Of a DNA stretch of 64,000 nucleotides, positions 62,156 to 64,000 are shown piece after piece (within the stretch, counting starts at the first letter, position 1; the number at the start of each line of letters is the position of its first letter). Made by a program: the position numbers and the translations under genes. The notes below the pieces were generated by a model, which was given only the letters and a program-made list of their open reading frames with translations, was not told where the DNA came from and searched no databases. This stretch comes from Corallococcus coralloides DSM 2259 (GTDB taxonomy: Bacteria > Myxococcota > Myxococcia > Myxococcales > Myxococcaceae), in assembly GCF_000255295.1 (NCBI RefSeq), contig NC_017030.1:124001-188000 (forward strand). The letters are read 5' to 3'.

Positions 62156-62698
62156 GTGTCGAACCCCTCGGAGATCATCTTCGGCCATACGGTCGAAGGG
62201 CTGCTGTTGGCCTTGAAGGGCCGGCTGGACGGTCCGCTGCGCGCGAAGCTGAAGGACGCCGGGCTGGACCTGGACCGGAAGCTGGAGCCCGCGTATCCGA
62301 ACGCCATCTGGCAGAAGGTCCTGCATCTCTGCGCGACGGAGTTGTTCCCGGGCGTGTCCATGAACGAGGCGCAGTGGCAGCTGGGAGAGCGCTTCGTCGC
62401 GGGCTACTTCGAGACGAACATGGGCCGCGCGCTGCAGGCGGTGGTGAAGCTGCTGGGCCCCGCGCGCACCCTGGAGCGCACGTCGCGCAACCTGGCTTCC
62501 GGCAGCAACTTCCTGCACGTGGAGGTGGAGCGGCTGGCGGCCACGGACTACCGCATCAAGGTGAACGAGGGCGGGACCTACCCGGAGTTCATCGGCTCCA
62601 TCTGCCACCACGGAACGCTGACCACCGGCGTGAAGGGCCTGACCACCGTGGTCGAGTCGCGCCAGGGCCGCGCCGCCATCTACCGCATGCGCTGGTAG
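62156..62698 (+). CDS. DUF2378 (TIGR02265)-type myxobacterial protein, copy 2
   Basis: 180 residues from the GTG at 62156 (MSNPSEIIFGHTVEGLLLAL), preceded by GGAGGAGCCCCTC. It matches the 59113 copy over its full length with identical endpoint (GRAAIYRMRW versus GPAATYRMRW) and equal size, so the two are true duplicates with moderate divergence. They flank the 755-residue gene in direct orientation. No function is known. Confidence 0.85.
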   Translation: MSNPSEIIFGHTVEGLLLALKGRLDGPLRAKLKDAGLDLDRKLEPAYPNAIWQKVLHLCATELFPGVSMNEAQWQLGERFVAGYFETNMGRALQAVVKLLGPARTLERTSRNLASGSNFLHVEVERLAATDYRIKVNEGGTYPEFIGSICHHGTLTTGVKGLTTVVESRQGRAAIYRMRW

Positions 62699-62747
62699 TC
62701 CCGCAGGTGCCCTTGCCACCTGGGTGGCCCTGCTTGATGCTGAGGTC

Positions 62748-63896
62748 ATGACGCAAGGGCCGCCCACGGATGACGCCTCGGATGCCCTGCGGGAGCTGGG
62801 CCGCCGGCTCTCCAGGCGGAGGAAGGAAGCCGGGCTGGAGGTGGAAGCCCTGGCCTCACGTGCGAGGGTTTCCGCGCATCTCATCCGGACCTTCGAGCAG
62901 GGCGAGCAAGCGTTGGGGCTCAGTGCGCTGACCCGGTTGGCCTCGGCGCTGGGACTTGCGCCTACGGCCTTCTTCCACACGTCCGCGCCCGTCGAGCAGG
63001 TCCCCTTGGAGCCCGCGGCGCTGCTGAAGGGAAGCGCGGTCAGCGCTTCGCTTTCCGATACCGATCGGACCTTCCTCTTGGAAGGTCTCCGGCAGGCACG
63101 GGCCTTCAGCCTGCTTGGCGCGCTCCGGCAGGTCCCCCGGTTGGCGGATCAGTTCCATCCCGAACCGCCGCCCATGAGGAACGCCCACCAGGCGGGGTAT
63201 GCGTGCGCCCGGAGGGTCCGAGCCCTGCTGCCGGAGCGTCAGGGCCCGTTGCGCAATCTGGGCCGGTTGATGGAAAGCCACTTCGACGTCCTCGTCCTCC
63301 GCCACGCCTTCACGAATCCCGCCGTGCATGGCGTCAGCTGCCGCTCTGGCAATGCCCGCCTCATCGTCATCCACTCGGAGCTGACACGTGAGCCGGTGCG
63401 CCGCTTCGTGCTGGCTCACGAGCTGGCGCATCAGCTCCTCGACTTGTCGGAGAGCGACGTCCAGACGGACGAGGGGCGCTTGGACTCGTCGCGCTTCTGG
63501 ATGGAGAACCCTCCCGCGGAGAAACGGGCGAATGCGTTCGCCGCCATGCTGCTGGCGCCCGAAGAGGCGGTGACGCAGAGCCTGGGGGCCGCGAAACCGG
63601 AGGGCTATGGCCTGAAGGAAGCCCGCGAACTGGTCATCCGGGCTCGCACCCACTTCGGCCTCAGCTTCTCCGCCATGGCCTGGCATCTCTACAACCTCCG
63701 GTACATCCGGGAACGGGAGACCGTGGAGGCCCTCTTGATGGCCTCGGACGAAACCGTCCTGGAGGGCTTCGAGGACGATACGCGCTTCACCGGCATCGAG
63801 CGTCGTGCCCTAGATGCGCACGCCCACGAGTTGATCTCATCGAGCCGGGCTCGCGAGTTGCTCGGGCGCCCTGTCGAGGACCTGCTCGCGACATGA
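62748..63896 (+). CDS. XRE-family regulator fused to an ImmA/IrrE metallopeptidase
   Basis: 382 residues from the ATG at 62748 (MTQGPPTDDASDALRELGRR). Residues ~12-70 are an XRE helix-turn-helix (LGRRLSRRRKEAGLEVEALA, VSAHLIRTFEQGEQALGLSA). The ImmA/IrrE-type Zn protease has HELAH at residues 224-228 (FVLAHELAHQLLDLS) and an E-containing segment ANAFAAMLLAPEEAV. The family cleaves a repressor or antitoxin to derepress genes. The next gene overlaps by ATGA, so the two are translationally coupled. It resembles XRE-ImmA partners of PIN-like toxins. Confidence 0.9.
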   Translation: MTQGPPTDDASDALRELGRRLSRRRKEAGLEVEALASRARVSAHLIRTFEQGEQALGLSALTRLASALGLAPTAFFHTSAPVEQVPLEPAALLKGSAVSASLSDTDRTFLLEGLRQARAFSLLGALRQVPRLADQFHPEPPPMRNAHQAGYACARRVRALLPERQGPLRNLGRLMESHFDVLVLRHAFTNPAVHGVSCRSGNARLIVIHSELTREPVRRFVLAHELAHQLLDLSESDVQTDEGRLDSSRFWMENPPAEKRANAFAAMLLAPEEAVTQSLGAAKPEGYGLKEARELVIRARTHFGLSFSAMAWHLYNLRYIRERETVEALLMASDETVLEGFEDDTRFTGIERRALDAHAHELISSSRARELLGRPVEDLLAT

Positions 63897-64000
63897 GCCG
63901 ATACGTCGTCGACACCGACGTGCTGGCGAACGTCCAGCGCGCGGGGCATGCCCTCACGCTGAGGGAGCTGGGGACCCTGCCCGTCGTCATCACCGACACG
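63893..64000 (+). CDS. PIN-like domain protein (3' truncated by the window end)
   Basis: The ATG at 63893 overlaps the upstream stop. The visible 36 residues, MSRYVVDTDVLANVQRAGHA onward, match the opening strand of PIN-fold nucleases (VVDTDVL with the first catalytic Asp) and the start of the next helix, ending at ...VVITDT. Coupling to an XRE-ImmA/IrrE gene is the context of DUF4411-like PIN toxins. The rest lies outside the window, so the call rests on the motif and context. Confidence 0.6.
   Translation, partial: MSRYVVDTDVLANVQRAGHALTLRELGTLPVVITDT

Overview
The window is high-GC chromosomal DNA from a myxobacterium, most likely family Myxococcaceae (Corallococcus or Myxococcus; a genus-level inference, not tested). 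The clues are the 16S and 23S sequence, the abundance of lipoproteins, Cys-rich secreted proteins and eukaryote-like Ser/Thr kinases, and families I associate with myxobacteria (DUF2378, DUF2380 lipoproteins, secreted RHS proteins). The DNA is densely coding with frequent ATGA, GTGA and TGATG overlaps.

Layout. 1-3.6 kb: end of a Cys-rich protein, a CLC transporter with fluoride-type motifs and a secreted SGNH hydrolase. 3.7-10 kb: a complete rRNA operon (16S, tRNA-Ile, tRNA-Ala, 23S, 5S, terminator), preceded by at least five tandem sigma70-type promoters at about 110-bp intervals, with long complementary sequences bracketing both 16S and 23S. 10-13.4 kb: small housekeeping-type genes (outer-membrane protein, SlyX, TPR proteins, DUF2007). 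13.4-17.8 kb: a minus-strand operon of His-rich membrane protein, TonB-dependent receptor and two secreted accessory proteins, probably for metal or metal-complex uptake. 18-24.7 kb: GlpD, a subtilisin-like lipoprotein protease, a Pro/Ala-rich secreted protein, a CDP-alcohol phosphatidyltransferase and a DUF4846 lipoprotein. 25-30.4 kb: a translationally coupled hybrid kinase, single-domain response regulator and second kinase. 30.4-39.4 kb: YidD, DUF4177, EcsC, a sugar ABC importer without its ATPase, a ParE-type toxin-antitoxin pair, an NAD(P)-binding protein, a phospholipase D-like protein and an ECF42-type sigma factor with its DGPF partner.

39.4-51.3 kb is the accessory, most interesting part. 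It looks like a polymorphic-toxin and kin-discrimination island: a HExxH (M91-like) metalloprotease; a small two-TM zinc-ribbon protein; a DUF2380-type lipoprotein nuclease candidate split by one in-frame TGA; three tandem immunity-like paralogues, the last broken; a Cys-rich lipoprotein; and a 2164-residue secreted RHS protein with an AT-richer C-terminal tip. A near-identical second copy of the two-TM zinc-ribbon gene lies directly after the RHS gene, so direct repeats bound the segment and the same type of small membrane protein follows two unrelated candidate toxins.

51.3-64 kb: glutathione reductase, a Ser/Thr kinase-ATPase-TPR regulator with a methyltransferase behind it, a degenerate SDR, a BKACE-like enzyme, twin 180-residue DUF2378 proteins flanking a 755-residue protein of no recognised family, and an XRE-ImmA/IrrE metalloprotease overlapping a PIN-like gene cut by the window end. 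No transposase, prophage or CRISPR array was seen.
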